In this document: positions 48,294 to 59,818 of the stretch, in pieces | Position numbering within the stretch: position 1 is the stretch's first letter | How the letters are laid out: every line of letters starts with the position of its first letter | From: Bryopsis sp. KO-2023 | Lineage: Eukaryota; Chlorophyta; Ulvophyceae; Bryopsidales; Bryopsidaceae | Length of the DNA stretch: 64,000 nucleotides | Assembly: GCA_030272585.1 (NCBI GenBank) | Contig: BSYQ01000009.1 | Span: 5,580,001-5,644,000 of the forward strand | Reading direction: 5' to 3' | Made by a program: the position numbers and the translations under genes | Notes under the pieces: model-generated | What the model saw: only the letters and a program-made list of their open reading frames with translations | Database searches by the model: none | What the model was told of the DNA's origin: nothing

Positions 48294-49653
48294 TCCGAGC
48301 GTGTCGCATTTTCGGCGAAACCACGTCGCTCCTCGGCTGGTGCTCCGATTGACTCGCTCTTGGTGTCTAAAGACGCGTCCCGACGAGATCTATCCATAGG
48401 TTTTGATCGGGAGTCAATCGGAGGTCTGGTTGGGGAGTTATGGCCGGTACCGTTTCACGAGAGTCTACGTAAGCGCGATTTTCGGCGAAACGAGGTCGCT
48501 CCTCGGCTAGGGCTCCGATTGAGGCGCCCTTGGTGTCAAAAGGAGCGCCTCGACGAGATCTAACCATAGGTTTTGATCGGAGGTCAATCGGAGGTCTCGT
48601 TGAAGAGTTACGGCCGATACCGTTTCACGAGAGTCTACGTAAGCGCGGTTTTCGGCGAAACGAGGTCGCTCCTCGGCTAGGGCTCGGATTGAGACGCCCT
48701 TGGTGCCAAAAGGAGCGCCTCGACGAGATCTAGCCATAGGTTTTGATCGGAGGTCAATCGGAGGTCTCGTTGAAGAGTTATGGCCGATACCGTTTCACGA
48801 GAGTCTACGTAAGCGCGGTTTTCGGCGAAACGAGGTCGCTCCTCGGCTAGGGCTCGGATTGAGACGCCCTTGGTGCCAAAAGGAGGGCCTCGACGAGATC
48901 TAGCCATAGGTTTTGATCGGAGGTCAATCGGAGGTCTCGTTGAAGAGTTATGGCCGATACCGTTTCGGGTGCTAACCGTGAAGCGCGCGCGTGTCGCATT
49001 TTCGGCGAAACGATGTCGCTCCTCGGCTAGGGCTCCGATTGAGGCGCCCTTGGTGTCAAAAGACGCGTCTCGACGAGATCTAGCCATGGGTTTTGATCGG
49101 AGGTCAATCGGAGGTCTGGTTTAAGAGTTACGGCCGATACCGTTTCACGAGAGCCTACGTAAGCGCGATTTTCGGCGAAACGATGTCGCTCCTCGGCTAG
49201 GCCTCCGATTGACTCGCTTTTGGTGCCTGAAGACGCGGCTCGATGAGAGCTAGCCATGAGTTTTGATCGCGAGTCAATCGGAGCTCTGGTTGAAGAGTTA
49301 TGGCCGATACCGTTTCACGAGAGTCTACGTAAGTGCGATTTTCGGCGAAACGATGTCGCTTCTCGGCTGGTGCTCCGATTGACGCGCCCTTGGTGCCTAA
49401 AGACGCGTCTCGACAAGACCTATCCGTGGGTACCTCTCCCGAGTCAATCGGAGCTCTGGTTGGGGAGTTATGGCCGATACCGTTTCGGGTGGTGACCGGG
49501 AATCGCGCGCGAGGCGCATTTTCGACGAAACGAGGTCGCTCCTCGGGTAGTGCTCCGATTGAGGCGCCCTTGGTGTCATAAGACGCGTCTCAACGAGACC
49601 AAGCCACAGAAAGTCGTTGCGAGTCAATCGGAGAAGTGGTTGGGGAGCTATGG
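48294..49653. repeat. 170/180-bp satellite, eight copies
   Basis: Copy 5 of the block at 7883-9242. Confidence 0.94.
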
Positions 49654-49772
49654 ACAAAAACGTTTGGGGCGCTCTCGCTCCGAGCTCAAGGCGCCCCCAT
49701 AACTACACCGAAAAGTCATCGTCATCTGAAAGGCGGGATCCTGAGTTCGGCTTGTCGTTGCAAAAATACGTA

Positions 49773-49845
49773 GGGGGTGTAGCTCAAATGGCAGAGCGCT
49801 CGATTCGCATTCGAGAGGCACGGGGATCGATACCCCGCTCCTCCA
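49773..49845 (+). tRNA. tRNA-Ala-CGC: tRNA-Ala(CGC)
   Basis: Copy 5 of the gene at 9362-9434. Confidence 0.96.
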
Positions 49846-50562
49846 GCCCAGCTTATTTGTTGCCTTGGTCAAGAGCCGTTGCTCGTTGGCGGAGTGTGAA
49901 AATGCTGTCGTGCAACGGATCCGTTGTATGTGAGGGGTGAGTGAAGGCCAACGGCTTGAGACGAAAACCAATTTAATAAGAACAACGAAAACCTTTCCCG
50001 ATTATCGAGGTTCCATTGGGGTAGTTCATTTCAAAATTTCTGGGAATTTTGGTCGGAAGAGGGTAGGATCGCCCAATTGGTGTTTGGGGAAATTTCGACG
50101 TGGAGAGTATATCAACAACTTTGAGAGAGTATGAGAGAGTTTGGTTAATCTAGGTACTGATACTGAAGGATGAATTCTTTGATTGGAGTAATTGTGTGGA
50201 ACAATGGTTGCGATAGGGGGGAGTGGCCCCTCAGGAAAAAATATGTAATTATTGTTATTTCCACGACGACAACAACACCACGCGCCCGAGCCACTATCAA
50301 CATATCCGTTCCGTCTCACACCGTAGTGCTCCGTACTCATATCTCGTACTCTATCCTAGAATAAACCCTCCACCAAATCCCACCGTCATCCTCGTCATTC
50401 CTACATCTCAATCAAAATCCTCCGAACGATCCCACTTTCGTCCTCGTCATTTCTACGTCCTTACCACCCTTTCCGATCGATCACGATCACTCCCATTTGA
50501 CACAAAGCACCGTCCGCCTCTTTGGATCGATGATTTGAGGGATGTTTCTCAGCAATAGGGGT

Positions 50563-50635
50563 CGCCCGAGGAGGGGCTCGAACCCTCGACCACAAGATTA
50601 AGAGTCTTGCGCTCTACCGACTGAGCTACCCGGGC
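50563..50635 (-). tRNA. tRNA-Lys-CTT: tRNA-Lys(CTT)
   Basis: Copy 5 of the gene at 10152-10224. Confidence 0.97.
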
Positions 50636-50741
50636 AGACGAAAAAGTGTTCCGGATCGCCGTCCACGTCCCCCGTCGCTCCGGCCTTGCGTCGCTGAACG
50701 CGGTAGGGGTTAGGTGCCTTCGACGGGGGAGGATTTTTGTA

Positions 50742-50813
50742 TTCGGAGTGGCGCAGTGGAAGCGTGGTGGGCCCATAACCCACAGGTCCCAGGATCGAAA
50801 CCTGGCTCCGAAA
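50742..50813 (+). tRNA. tRNA-iMet-CAT: Initiator tRNA-Met(CAT)
   Basis: Copy 5 of the gene at 10331-10402. Confidence 0.95.
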
Positions 50814-50881
50814 GGCGTGCGACTCGTGTCGATGGTCGAAAGAAAGGGTCGTAGCGGAAATTCCGCACCCTTTTTTGCGTG

Positions 50882-50954
50882 GGGGTTGTAGCTCAGATGG
50901 TAGAGCGCTTGCTTTGCATGCGAGAGGCACGGGGATCGATGCCCCGCAGCTCCA
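50882..50954 (+). tRNA. tRNA-Ala-TGC: tRNA-Ala(TGC)
   Basis: Copy 5 of the gene at 10471-10543. Confidence 0.97.
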
Positions 50955-51013
50955 GCCAATTTCGTTCTGAGTGAGGCACAGGGCCCCGAATGATCACCGC
51001 GACGGAGTATGAG

Positions 51014-51061
51014 GGTTGCGAGCGGGAGGTGCGGGGATCGAGGCCCCGCACCTCCGGGCGA
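51014..51061 (+). pseudogene. tRNA-Ala(TGC) 3'-half pseudogene 1
   Basis: Copy 5 of the remnant at 10603-10650. Confidence 0.75.
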
Positions 51062-51115
51062 TTCTGTTTTGAGTGAGGTACGGGCCCCCGAATTATTACC
51101 GCGACGGAGTATCAG

Positions 51116-51163
51116 GGTTGCAAGCGGGAGGTGCAGGGATCGAGGCCCCGCACCTCCGGGCGA
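51116..51163 (+). pseudogene. tRNA-Ala(TGC) 3'-half pseudogene 2
   Basis: Copy 5 of the remnant at 10705-10752. Confidence 0.75.
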
Positions 51164-51366
51164 TTTTGGCGTGGGAGGGCCCAAAACATGTCCTTCTTGT
51201 GACCGGGGTCGGTGCGTCGGTGTCGGGAGGCGCGGGTCGGGTGCTCGAGCCTTCGGGGGGGAGCGTTCTTTCGTGCTCCGGATGGCCGACGATGGGAGTA
51301 GATGGGCGTGACGGCGCGATTAATTTTAAGGTAATGAGTGCATTATAAAATTTATTTAGGGGTGCA

Positions 51367-51443
51367 GGGGGGGGGGCGCGTGACGGCGCGCTTTCTGTAA
51401 AGGTATACCGTGGAAAAAATTTTATATGTAGGGGGGGGGGGGG
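51367..51443. repeat. Poly-G tracts
   Basis: Copy 5 of the tracts at 10956-11032. Confidence 0.8.
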
Positions 51444-51636
51444 CGCGCAGAAATCGTACGACGCGGACTCGACGAGGGGTCGGACGCGGGCCAAAAAATC
51501 TCCAAATCCCCCGAGCACGGCCGAAATGGGCCTGTTTTCGCCCGTTTTCCGGGAAGCCACACTCTATTTAAGCCGGAATGCGCTCCCGAACTCGCGACAA
51601 GGCCCTTGAACGCGCCTCCCATGGGTCTCGTGCGCG

Positions 51637-51709
51637 GACCTTGTGGCCAAATGGATAAGGCGTCGGTCTACGAAACCGAAGATTGCAGGTTCGACCCCTG
51701 CCAAGGTCG
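51637..51709 (+). tRNA. tRNA-Arg-ACG: tRNA-Arg(ACG)
   Basis: Copy 5 of the gene at 11226-11298. Confidence 0.97.
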
Positions 51710-51788
51710 ACGGACGTCGGGTTTCGGAGAGCTTCTCCGTCCCGCGACGCGCTCATGTAGCGGCCCGGCCGCTTCGGAAACGTGCGCC

Positions 51789-51861
51789 TCCGTCGTAGTC
51801 TAGGTGGTTAGGACATGTGGCTCTCACCCACAAGACCCGGGTTCGAGTCCCGGCGACGGAA
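51789..51861 (+). tRNA. tRNA-Glu-CTC: tRNA-Glu(CTC)
   Basis: Copy 5 of the gene at 11378-11450. Confidence 0.97.
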
Positions 51862-51946
51862 TCGTCCGCGCCCTTTTCGCCCCCGTGGAGGCGCCCCCTC
51901 CGGGCGTTTCGCGACCAGGAGGGCGAGGGAGGAGGAGGGAGCGTGA

Positions 51947-52027
51947 GCAACGGTGGCCGAGTGGTCAAGGCGTGTGCCTGCTAAGTACATGGGTTATCCC
52001 GCGTGAGTTCGAATCTCACCCGTTGCG
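51947..52027 (+). tRNA. tRNA-Ser-GCT: tRNA-Ser(GCT)
   Basis: Copy 6 of the gene at 18-98. Confidence 0.97.
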
Positions 52028-52065
52028 ACGATACTGCTTGTCGTTTTGCGACCTGACCGTCACAT

Positions 52066-52884
52066 CGTCCGGCGACCTCGGCCCGTAACGGTGGGACTTG
52101 TCCGTGGCCTCCGGCGACCTCGTTCCGTAGCGATGGGACTTCTCCGTAGTTTCCGGCGACCTCGGCCCGTAGCGATGGGACTTGTTCGTAGCGATGGGAC
52201 CTCTCCGTAGCCTCCCGCGACCTCGTCCCGTGACGATGGGACTTCCCCGTAGCCTCCCGCGACCTCGTCCCGTAGCGATGGGACCTCTCCGTAGCCTCCC
52301 GCGACCTCGTCCCGTAGCGATGGGACTTCTCCGTAGCCTCCGGCGACCTCGTCCTGTGACGATGGGACCTCTCCGTAGCCTCCCGCGACCTCGTCCCGTG
52401 ACGATGGGACTTCCCCGTAGCCTCCGGCGACCTCGTCCCGTAGCGATGGGACCTCTCCGTAGCCTCCGCCGACCTCGTCCCGTAGCGATGGGACTTGTCC
52501 GTAGCCTCCCGCGACCTCGTCCCGTGACGACGGGACTTCCCCGTAGCCTCCGGCGACCTCGGCCCGTAGCGATGGGACCTCTCCGTAGCCTCCCGCGACC
52601 TCGTCCCGTAGCGATGGGACCTCTCCGTAGCCTCCCGCGACCTCGTCCCGTGACGATGGGACCTCTCCGTAGCCTCCCGCGACCTCGTCCCGTAGCGATG
52701 GGACCTCTCCGTAGCCTCCCGCGACCTCGTCCCGTAGCGATGGGACCTCTCCGTAGCCTCCGGCGACCTCGTCCCGTGACGATGGGACTTCTCCGTGGCC
52801 TCCGGCGACCTCGTTCCGTAGCGATGGGACCTCTCCGTAGCCTCCAGCGACCTCGTTCCGTGACGATGGGACTTCTCCGGAGGT
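52066..52884. repeat. 42-bp minisatellite, large block
   Basis: Copy 6 of the block at 137-955. Confidence 0.95.
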
Positions 52885-52901
52885 TCCCACGCAAAACGGG
52901 T

Positions 52902-52975
52902 CGCTCCCTGCAAGGATCGAACTTGCGACCTTGCGGTTAACAGCCGCACGCTCTAACCAGCTGAGCTAAGGAAGC
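52902..52975 (-). tRNA. tRNA-Asn-GTT: tRNA-Asn(GTT)
   Basis: Copy 6 of the gene at 973-1046. Confidence 0.97.
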
Positions 52976-53074
52976 ACGTTTGTCCGTCGTCGGAAGGGGA
53001 CGCCGTACGCACGGACGACGACGCGACGGCCCGCCGGGTCGCATAGAGGGGTGCGCGAGGCCGAAACGAGCGGG

Positions 53075-53148
53075 GTGCTCGTGGTGTAGCCGGTTATCAC
53101 GTCAGTCTCACACACTGAAGGCCCCCGGTTCGAGCCCGGGCGAGCACA
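53075..53148 (+). tRNA. tRNA-Val-CAC: tRNA-Val(CAC)
   Basis: Copy 6 of the gene at 1146-1219. Confidence 0.97.
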
Positions 53149-53189
53149 AGCTATGCGTCGACAGCTTTCGTGTCGCCCCTCCCTCCAAT

Positions 53190-53386
53190 TTCCGTAACGA
53201 TGGGACTTCTCCGTAGCTTGCGACGACCTCTCTTCGTGACGATGGGACTTCTCCGTGGCCTCCGTCGACCTCTTTCCGTAACGATGGGACTTCTCCGTAG
53301 TTTCCGACGCCCGTTCCCCGTAACGATGGGACTTCTCCGTAGCCTCCGGCCACCTCTTTCCGTGACGATGGGACTTCTCCGGAGGC
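53190..53386. repeat. 42-bp minisatellite, short block
   Basis: Copy 6 of the block at 1261-1457. Confidence 0.9.
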
Positions 53387-53438
53387 TCGGGCACGAGAGA
53401 GGTATTTGGGCGCGAGTTTCGGCCACCTCATCGAACAA

Positions 53439-53512
53439 GTGCTCGTGGTGTAGCTGGTTATCACGTGAGTCTAACACACTCAAGGCCCCCGGTTCGAGCC
53501 CGGGCGAGCACA
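53439..53512 (+). tRNA. tRNA-Val-AAC: tRNA-Val(AAC)
   Basis: Copy 6 of the gene at 1510-1583. Confidence 0.97.
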
Positions 53513-53789
53513 CCCAGTCGCTATGAGATTGCCTTGGGCCCAATCGAATGACACCGCCAGCGGTGGGGACTTTTTGTCGAGGTAAGTAATGCGTTTGGGT
53601 GTGAGTATTGGTTCCGTGAAGTACCGTGACTTTCCCTGCCTCGATTCCATCAGCATTGCCCGTGCACGCCCCTGATTTTCTCCCTCCCTCGACGGATGGA
53701 CAACTCTCTCTCACGCCCCCTTCCTTCATCGCTCTCATCACGTTCCGTTCCACCGGCTCGCGGCCCATCAAAGTGAAGGGTCCATCCAA

Positions 53790-53861
53790 AGGGGACAACC
53801 AGGTTCGAACTGGTGGCCTATCGATCTGCAGTCGATTGCTCTACCACTGAGCTATATCCCC
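53790..53861 (-). tRNA. tRNA-Cys-GCA: tRNA-Cys(GCA)
   Basis: Copy 6 of the gene at 1861-1932. Confidence 0.97.
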
Positions 53862-53958
53862 ACGCTCACGACATTCCGATTCCGGGGTCGGCTTTTGTCC
53901 GCAAGTGCCTCTCCGCACGCACGACCATGGCGCGCACGAACGAATCGACAATCGTTTC

Positions 53959-54030
53959 GGCCTAGTGGCTCAATGGTAGAGCATCCGACTCCAGATCGGA
54001 AGGTTGCGCGTTCGATTCGCGTCTGGGTCA
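53959..54030 (+). tRNA. tRNA-Trp-CCA: tRNA-Trp(CCA)
   Basis: Copy 6 of the gene at 2030-2101. Confidence 0.97.
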
Positions 54031-54079
54031 TGGCACGTGTTTGCTTGCCTGCCTGCCCGTAACGTTTTCGTAAATTCTC

Positions 54080-54235
54080 TTAAGTACTGTTTGTCCTCAA
54101 GTACTGGGGGTGGGTTAAGTACTAGGTGCATGTTATGTACTGGGAGCGACTTCAGTACTCGGGGTGAGGTTGTGTATCGGTCAAGGGTTATGCACTAGAT
54201 GATGCGATCGGTTATGTGTTTTCGATATGTTTTTT
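54080..54235. repeat. Degenerate 18-bp AGTACT repeat
   Basis: Copy 6 of the block at 2151-2306. Confidence 0.7.
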
Positions 54236-54571
54236 TTTTGTCGAGGGAATGAGCGTCGATCTCTCACCGTCTTTGTGCCCGCTCCCTTCGATGTTGGTGA
54301 AATGAGCGTGGTCGTGTGTGTGTGCTCGGTTGGAAGTTTGGTTAGACACGGTGGAGGGTTAGGCGAATCGATAATGTTACGGTGTTAGAGCGCTACGGAT
54401 ATGGTCGGGACGGGCGATGGTTACGATTCGCTGGGACGAGAACTTCAGACGTTGAACGGAGCATGCAATTGAGCTCTGTTTTGCTGAATGTTGGACCGCT
54501 TGCCTCGGATACGAACGTACATTCTGCCCTCCGCCTTCCATCACGTCCCATCAAGTCCCATCGGGCGAAAA

Positions 54572-54687
54572 GTTGCCGCTGCCGGGTTTCCTGGGACATC
54601 CCTGATCCCGGTACTAATCGGCCCCAACCGTGCTTAATTGGCGAGGTCGGAAGGGATCGCATGTGTTCACGGTGGTATGACGGCAAC
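54572..54687 (-). rRNA. 5S: 5S rRNA
   Basis: Copy 6 of the gene at 2643-2758. Confidence 0.9.
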
Positions 54688-54787
54688 ACGACCTTCTCAC
54701 GCCCTCCCGCGACAGGTTCCCTTCGAGGTCGCGTCGCACCCACGCGCACTCATTTCACCCCATCCCGGTCGCCTCCCGTCGTCACCC

Positions 54788-54861
54788 GGCCGAGTAGCTC
54801 AGTTGGTTAGAGCGTCGTGCTAATAACGCGAATGTCGAGGGTTCGATCCCCTTCTTGGCCA
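54788..54861 (+). tRNA. tRNA-Ile-AAT: tRNA-Ile(AAT)
   Basis: Copy 6 of the gene at 2859-2932. Confidence 0.97.
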
Positions 54862-54970
54862 GCAGGGGGACTCCTGTTTGTGTTTACGGACGTGAGAAAC
54901 CTCGTGCACGGAGTCGCAAAGTCCGGGGACTGCTGGGATGCAAGCGACCGGGGTGAGACGAAGGTGACGT

Positions 54971-55043
54971 CACCCGAGGCAGGGATCGAACCTGCGGCCT
55001 ATCGCTTAGGAAACGATCGCTCTATCCACTGAGCTACACGGGC
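54971..55043 (-). tRNA. tRNA-Arg-CCT: tRNA-Arg(CCT)
   Basis: Copy 6 of the gene at 3042-3114. Confidence 0.94.
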
Positions 55044-55285
55044 ATCTCGGAATAGGGATGCAAAAGATCGACAAAACATCGACGCTTCGGGTGATACGTT
55101 CATTTTGTAGTACGAGCGTTGTAGTACGGGTTAGTACGGGTTCCAGGGTGTGACTTCGGAGACGACTCTCGTAAAATTAAATTCTCCTGTCTTTGTGTCT
55201 CAACCACCCTGTGTTCGAGTTGTGTGTGATAAAACCTGATGTCGGGGGGGCATCGAGGGGCTCATACGAAAGCTTTTGATCGTGA

Positions 55286-55356
55286 GCGTTGATGGTACAG
55301 TGGTAGCATACTACCCTGCCACGGTAGAGACCCGGGTTCGATTCCCGGTCAACGCA
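55286..55356 (+). tRNA. tRNA-Gly-GCC: tRNA-Gly(GCC)
   Basis: Copy 6 of the gene at 3357-3427. Confidence 0.97.
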
Positions 55357-55752
55357 CCACATCATGTGATGACCCACATGATTCTTTCATCTTCGGTCAA
55401 TAATTTTTGTCGTGAACTGGCTCCCGCCCCGGGAAGAGAGAGACAGAGTTATACCCCAAAGGGAAAGCGACAAGAACGTCCCTGAAGTGCAGCAAGATGC
55501 GCTTCTCCATGCCCCTCGTCTCTATTGATTCCGCAGCGTCCAATCCCCATCCCCGACACAAGCAGGCTGCCACAACGTTCCCGTCCCTCATCAGAACAGC
55601 ATCAAACTACCAGTTCAGAACGAGAGGATAGCCCGCTCGAGCAGTCAGCACCTAACCCGGATCTTTCGGGAGCTGGAAGTGCATCGTGTCGCTGCCCTGC
55701 TCGTCGAATGATCGTTTTGCTGTCCGATCAAAAGGGGATTTGGCATAATTAT

Positions 55753-55824
55753 CGCCGTTGCCGGGAATTGAACCCGGGTCTCCTGCGTGACAGGCAGGAA
55801 TACTGACCACTATACTACAACGAC
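55753..55824 (-). tRNA. tRNA-Asp-GTC: tRNA-Asp(GTC)
   Basis: Copy 6 of the gene at 3824-3895. Confidence 0.97.
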
Positions 55825-55943
55825 TCCATCACGCCCAAAAGTCGAAACGGGGAACCATGTTGGGCCACGTCTCCTACGGCTGGGTCGCATTGTCACCCGA
55901 GGGACAACGTTTGTGGAGGGCAATTTGGGCGATCGAGACATGT

Positions 55944-55950
55944 GCGACTT

Positions 55951-55991
<41 letters not shown>

Positions 55992-56016
55992 TCGTGTTCG
56001 ATCCACGAAAGTCGCA
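55944..56016 (+). tRNA. tRNA-Phe-GAA: tRNA-Phe(GAA)
   Basis: Copy 6 of the gene at 4015-4087. Confidence 0.97.
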
Positions 56017-56142
56017 CTCGACTATGTTGGTCAAATATTCCGACCCTGTTTTTATGCTTTTTTTTCTCTTCCGGACCAGCCGGATGAACGTGACGCTCGG
56101 GGAAGAACGGTATATCCGCAAGGAGGAACTTTTCGAATGAAG

Positions 56143-56214
56143 GGCGCTATAGTGTAGTGGTTATCACATTGGACTCTGAATCCAATGACCCGAGTTCGAA
56201 TCTCGGTAGTGCCT
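56143..56214 (+). tRNA. tRNA-Gln-CTG: tRNA-Gln(CTG)
   Basis: Copy 6 of the gene at 4214-4285. Confidence 0.96.
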
Positions 56215-56373
56215 CCCAGTTATCCATGTGTGGTGGGTTTTTCACGTGGCGGGGTGGGGGAACGTCTTCCTTCTTGAAGGTTTCGGAGAAAAAAACCGAA
56301 TTCCGCAAAAGACCCGACCAAATTCGTCCTCCAGAGACGATGAAAGACGCAACCACGCCGAAAAAATCGTGAT

Positions 56374-56446
56374 GGGGATGTAGCTCAAATGGCAGAGCGC
56401 TCGCTTAGCATGCGAGAGGTACGGGGATCGATACCCCGCATCTCCA
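56374..56446 (+). tRNA. tRNA-Ala-AGC: tRNA-Ala(AGC)
   Basis: Copy 6 of the gene at 4445-4517. Confidence 0.97.
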
Positions 56447-56795
56447 CTCATCTATTGAAAATCGTTGCCAAAATTGTTCTTTGAAGTGTGCTTGTTGCCG
56501 GAGATGGGCCGTCACTTTGAACACCAAACCAAACCGGACATGTTCGACAAGTTAGACCGGTCTGGACGGGTTCGACAGGACGGAATATGCCTAGTCCGGT
56601 TCGGTTTGTCGAACCTGTCAGGCATCTTGTCTAAGAAACTGTCTAGAATTAGTGTGGAACCTGTTTGGACCGATGAATCTGTGTAGACCGATTTTTTTCT
56701 TCTCTCAACGGACCGGACCGATCCAAATCTGTCCGGTCCGGTCTCGTTATGTTGAACCGGTAAACCAGCAATCCGGTTGCTAGCCCGTCTCAGCT

Positions 56796-57489
56796 AGTTA
56801 GGAAACTTTAGGAAGTAACGAAACTCACGCGTTAATTCAGGTTGGTTAGGAAACTTTAGGAAGGAACGAAACTTAAGCGTATCGATTTAGGCTAGTGAAG
56901 AAAGTTACGAAACTTAAGCGTCTCGATTTGGGTTGGTTAGAGAACTTTGGAAAATAACGAAACTTAAGCGTTTCGATCTAGGCTAGTCAAGAAAGTTACG
57001 AAACTTAAGCCATCCGATACAGGTTAGTTGGGAAACTTTAGAAAGTAACGAAACTTAAGCGTCTCGATTTGGGTTGGTTAGAGAACTTTGGAAAATAACG
57101 AAACTTAAGCGTTTCGATCTAGGCTAGTCAAGAAAGTTACGAAACTTAAGCCATCCGATATAGGTTAGTTGGGAAACTTTAGAAAGTAACGAAACTTGAG
57201 CGTCTCGATTTGGGTTGGTTAGAGAACTTTGGAAAATAACGAAACTTAAGCGTTTCGATCTAGGCTAGTCAAGAAAGTTACGAAACTTAAGCCATCCGAT
57301 ATAGGTTAGTTGGGAAACTTTAGAAAGTAACGAAACTTGAGCGTCTCGATTTGGGTTGGTTAGAGAACTTTGGAAAATAACGAAACTTAAGCGTTTGGAT
57401 TCAGGCTAGTCAAGAAAGCTACGAAACTTAAGCCATCCGATTTAGGTTAGTTGGGAAACTTTCGAAAATAACGAAACTTAAGCGTTCCG
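56796..57489. repeat. 141-bp higher-order repeat
   Basis: Copy 6 of the block at 4867-5560. Confidence 0.92.
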
Positions 57490-57551
57490 ACTCAAGTTTG
57501 TGGTGACACCATTTCAACTTGAGCAATAACAAACCCGTCACGAGCGAGTGG

Positions 57552-57623
57552 TGTTCGCGGGGAGAATCGAACTCCCGTTTCTTGAGCCACAATCAAGTGT
57601 CCTGACCACTAGACGACGCGAAC
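57552..57623 (-). tRNA. tRNA-His-GTG: tRNA-His(GTG)
   Basis: Copy 6 of the gene at 5623-5694. Confidence 0.97.
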
Positions 57624-57721
57624 TCACGATTGAGAAGGGTGTTGTCGACGTTTCATGCTTGCTCACACACCCAACCTCGTCAAGCACGAACAAATGTCCC
57701 ATCGAAGATATCTTGAGCGAA

Positions 57722-57795
57722 GCTCCTTTAGCTCAGTTGGTTAGAGCACCCGTTTAGTAAGCGGGAGGTCCTGAGTTCAACTCTCAGAGGGAGCA
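57722..57795 (+). tRNA. tRNA-Thr-AGT: tRNA-Thr(AGT)
   Basis: Copy 6 of the gene at 5793-5866. Confidence 0.97.
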
Positions 57796-57863
57796 ATAAT
57801 TGTTTCGTGAGGTAATTTATGGGGAATGTATTAAGTAGGAACGCGGTGATCAATTGATCGACC

Positions 57864-57948
57864 CCGACGATAGCTCAGTTGGCAGAGCGGAGGACTGTAA
57901 TAGAGTTCAGATATCCTTAGGTCGCCGGTTCGATTCCGGCTCGTCGGA
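57864..57948 (+). tRNA. tRNA-Tyr-GTA: tRNA-Tyr(GTA), with intron
   Basis: Copy 6 of the gene at 5935-6019; intron at 57901-57912. Confidence 0.96.
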
Positions 57949-58021
57949 CGAAGCTGTTCCCGCTCGGATAAATCTGATCCAAATTGCCTCAAAATACGTA
58001 ACTTGGGCCAAGAAATCGTGT

Positions 58022-58094
58022 GCACTCGTGGCGCAATGGATAGCGTATCAGACTTCGGATCTGAGGGTTGCGAGTTCGAGTCTCGTCGGGTGCA
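58022..58094 (+). tRNA. tRNA-Arg-TCG: tRNA-Arg(TCG)
   Basis: Copy 6 of the gene at 6093-6165. Confidence 0.97.
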
Positions 58095-58297
58095 GTATAG
58101 TTCTCAATATATACGAGAATATATTGAATATGTTGTAAAATATATATTTTGGACCAACAAAAGGTTTGGAAGAAAAGACTTGAGACTCAGTACTTAAGAG
58201 TTTTGCGCTTTGTAAAATTCAGGGATTCGGGGATTCCAAAAGCTTTAGGGTTTTCAGGTTTTTAGTTTTTTTTTGTTTTCTTAGGTTTTTTAGGTTT

Positions 58298-58560
58298 TTT
58301 AGGGTTTAGGGTTTAGGGTTTAGGGGGTTTAGGGTTTAGGGGGTTTAGCATTTAGGGGGTTTAGGGTTTAGGGTTTAGGGTTTTTAGGGTTTAGGGTTTA
58401 GGGTTTAGGGTTTAGGGTTTAGGGTTTAGGGTTTAGGGTTTAGGGTTTAGGGTTTAGGGTTTAGGGTTTAGGGTTTAGGGTTTAGGGTTTAGGGTTTAGG
58501 GTTTAGGGTTTAGGGTTTAGGGTTTAGGGTTTAGGGGTTTAGGGTTTAGGGTTTAGGGGT
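58298..58560. repeat. Interstitial TTTAGGG telomere block
   Basis: Copy 6; 22 perfect units at 58383-58536. Confidence 0.97.
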
Positions 58561-59065
58561 TGGGCGCTAGAACCGTGGAGTCAGGTGTTTAGACTTTGGC
58601 GCTTAGAGTTAGGACGTGGGAGTCCGGAAAGTTAGCCGTTGAGAATTAGGACTTGGGACCTAGGACCTTGAACTTAGAAAAGTTAGGCGATAGAAGTTAA
58701 GACTTAGGAATGTTCAACGTTTGGAGTAAGGACTTCGGACTTTGGACGTTCGAAAGTTTGGTAGTGTCACTTAGGACTTTGGACTTAGGCCTGTAGACTA
58801 AGGACTTTGGAGATAGGCCCTAGGAGCTAGGAAAGCTAGGAAAGTCAGGCGTTTAGACTTCGGACTGACGACTTCGGAATGTTAGGCGTTTGGAGTTAGG
58901 ACTTTGGACTTTAGTCTTTGGAACGTTTGGAGTTGGGCCTTCAGACTTGGGGAAGTTACGAGTTGGGGCGTTAGACTTAGGAAGCTTAGGAGTTGGGACA
59001 TTGGAGTTCGGAAAGATAGGAGTCAAGGCAGGATCTAGGGAAAGCGGGTGATTAAAAAATCGAGA

Positions 59066-59137
59066 GGGATGTTGGTCTAGTGGTATGATTCTCGCTTAGG
59101 GTGCGAGAGGCCCCGGGTTCAATTCCCGGACATCCCC
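59066..59137 (+). tRNA. tRNA-Pro-AGG: tRNA-Pro(AGG)
   Basis: Copy 6 of the gene at 7130-7201. Confidence 0.97.
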
Positions 59138-59221
59138 TCACTCTTTGTGGGCGATCTCGTGTGTGCCTTGCACGAGCTCGGCAACGTGCATGGCCTCCCG
59201 TTAACGAGGAAAGAACGAGAT

Positions 59222-59293
59222 GGGATGTTGGTCTAGTGGTATGATTCTCGCTTTGGGTGCGAGAGGCCCCGGGTTCGATTCCCGGACATCCCC
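59222..59293 (+). tRNA. tRNA-Pro-TGG: tRNA-Pro(TGG)
   Basis: Copy 6 of the gene at 7286-7357. Confidence 0.97.
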
Positions 59294-59550
59294 CTTGTGT
59301 CTGTTGGGATGGATCCGCAACGAATTTCCTGCTTCCCATCAAGAGTCGAGATTCAAGAGTACGCGCCTGCTATGCTTTTTCCTTCCTTTCCTTTTTTTCT
59401 TGCCTCTGTGCGCATCTCCCGATGGAATCATGTTCGTTCCATCATGTTAACGTTCTTTGGGAAAACAACGTTCTGAGATGAGACGGTAGTCCGGAGCATC
59501 CACGGATATGGGCGTCAGCGCCCGCCTCCGATCGAGAGCTTTCTGTGTGA

Positions 59551-59634
59551 GCACAGGTGCCCGAGTGGTCTAAGGGGTTAGACTCAAGTTCTAATGGACG
59601 TCAGTCCGCGTGGGTTCAAATCCCACCCTGTGCA
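59551..59634 (+). tRNA. tRNA-Leu-CAA: tRNA-Leu(CAA)
   Basis: Copy 6 of the gene at 7615-7698. Confidence 0.97.
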
Positions 59635-59703
59635 ACAGATTTTTTGGGGGCCTTGGCACAATCGGTGACGGATGTGCTCAATCGACTTTCCTTCCGTAAC
59701 GTG

Positions 59704-59775
59704 GCGTTGTTAGTCCAACGGTTAGGATACTTGCCTTCCAAGCAAGGGACCCGGGTTCGACTCCCGGACAACGCA
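59704..59775 (+). tRNA. tRNA-Gly-TCC: tRNA-Gly(TCC)
   Basis: Copy 6 of the gene at 7768-7839. Confidence 0.97.
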
Positions 59776-59818
59776 GATGTGAGTTATATCGTTCGAATGT
59801 TTTACGTCATGCAACAGG

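Larger units (their letters stand above)
40405..51929 (+). repeat. Tandem array unit, copy 5 (11,525 bp)
   Basis: Complete unit; 7 bp longer than copies 1 and 2 because of one extra TTTAGGG. Confidence 0.98.
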